Assembly: GCF_004023625.1 (NCBI RefSeq)
Contig: NZ_RPDJ01000053.1
Location: 1 to 48,734, forward strand
Direction of reading: 5' to 3'
From: Streptomyces cavernae
GTDB taxonomy: Bacteria; Actinomycetota; Actinomycetes; Streptomycetales; Streptomycetaceae
DNA: 48,734 nt
The position numbers and the translations under genes were made by a program. A model generated the notes under the pieces. That model worked only from the letters and a program-made list of their open reading frames with translations. It was not told the DNA's origin and did not search any database. Shown piece after piece: positions 48,314 to 48,734 of the stretch (the first letter of the stretch is position 1; each line of letters opens with the position of its first letter).

Positions 48314-48734
48314 TCAGTTGGAGGCCAGCAGCTTCAGTTCGGGGTGGGCGGTGCCACCCTCGATCGCCGTCGAGGAGATGTGGGAGACGACCCGCTCGTC
48401 GACCGGGTCGTTCGCCGGGTCGTCGTGCACCACGATGTGCTCGTACGTCGTCGTCCGCTGCGCCGGCACCCGTCCCGCCCTGCGGATCAGGTCGATGATC
48501 TCCTGCCGGTTGGAGCGGTGCTTGGCGCCCGCCGAGGAGACCACGTTCTCCTCCAACATGATCGAACCGAGGTCGTCGGCGCCGTAGTGCAGGGACAGTT
48601 GTCCGATCTCCTTGCCGGTGGTCAGCCAGGAGCCCTGGATGTGGGCGACGTTGTCCATGAACAGCCGGGCGATCGCGATCATCCGCAGGTACTCGAAGAT
48701 CGTCGCCTGTGTGCGGCCCTTCAGATGGTTGTTC
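48314..48734 (-). CDS. mqnC: Cyclic dehypoxanthinyl futalosine synthase (C-terminal part)
   Basis: The gene continues beyond the window; about 139 codons are visible. MqnC is the radical-SAM enzyme that cyclises dehypoxanthinyl futalosine in the futalosine route to menaquinone. The visible part has the family's C-terminal half (IARLFMDNVAHIQGSWLTTG, IGQLSLHYGADDLGSIMLEE, NVVSSAGAKHR). The radical-SAM cysteines are outside the window. Its presence shows that this organism makes menaquinone by the futalosine pathway. Confidence 0.93.
   Translation of the reverse strand, partial: NNHLKGRTQATIFEYLRMIAIARLFMDNVAHIQGSWLTTGKEIGQLSLHYGADDLGSIMLEENVVSSAGAKHRSNRQEIIDLIRRAGRVPAQRTTTYEHIVVHDDPANDPVDERVVSHISSTAIEGGTAHPELKLLASN

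Overview
The window reads as Streptomyces-type actinobacterial chromosome. It is very GC-rich, uses many GTG starts, has typical secreted proteins (an S. griseus-type aminopeptidase, an NlpC/P60 hydrolase, a GH18-like lipoprotein), and its gene order around the nuo operon is the one I know from Streptomyces. This is recognition of families and synteny from memory, not a database result.

Layout. 1-3453: end of a 2-oxoacid:ferredoxin oxidoreductase beta subunit, a divergent HxlR regulator/qorB-like reductase pair, a RarD-like transporter and a VOC protein. 3454-3752: a non-autonomous transposon-like element (MITE) with CTAG duplications. 3893-7318: a zinc aminopeptidase and a divergent pair of poorly known proteins (a repeat-rich TPR protein and a small P-loop-like protein). 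7386-12253: a LolA-like lipoprotein carrier with an ABC exporter, then a CHRD/DUF3455 secreted protein. 12769-23623: polyprenyl diphosphate synthase, a CocE-like hydrolase, a HAD phosphatase, a chimeric flavoprotein, fumarylacetoacetase, RecQ and a Uma2-type nuclease-fold protein. 23709-39831: the complete 14-gene nuoA-N operon on the minus strand. 40538-48734: NlpC/P60 protein, a MenJ-like reductase, a GNAT, a PASTA protein, MenG, an insertion scar with a dead tnpB, a GH18-like lipoprotein, an imidazolonepropionase-like small protein and the end of mqnC.

How the genes fit together. The right two thirds is a respiration neighbourhood. Complex I reduces menaquinone. MqnC (futalosine route), the long-chain polyprenyl diphosphate synthase, MenG (ring methylation) and the MenJ-like reductase (side-chain saturation) plausibly make and finish that menaquinone. 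The 706-base gap between nuoA and the cell-wall hydrolase carries three Crp-like sites with a shared CCTGC/TCTGC core. A fourth lies upstream of the CHRD gene.

The most unusual signals are these. (1) A flavoprotein gene has its N-terminal FAD motif replaced by the first part of an ATP-grasp protein, apparently an in-frame deletion fusion. (2) A CTAG-targeting MITE sits so that its junction supplies the stop codon of two different genes. (3) A 44-bp palindromic repeat is nested only inside other dead or mobile DNA. (4) Short tandem arrays repeatedly begin in, or close behind, stop codons. (5) An intrinsic terminator with a T6 tract lies in the leader of the GH18-like lipoprotein. I saw no rRNA, tRNA, CRISPR array or biosynthetic gene cluster.
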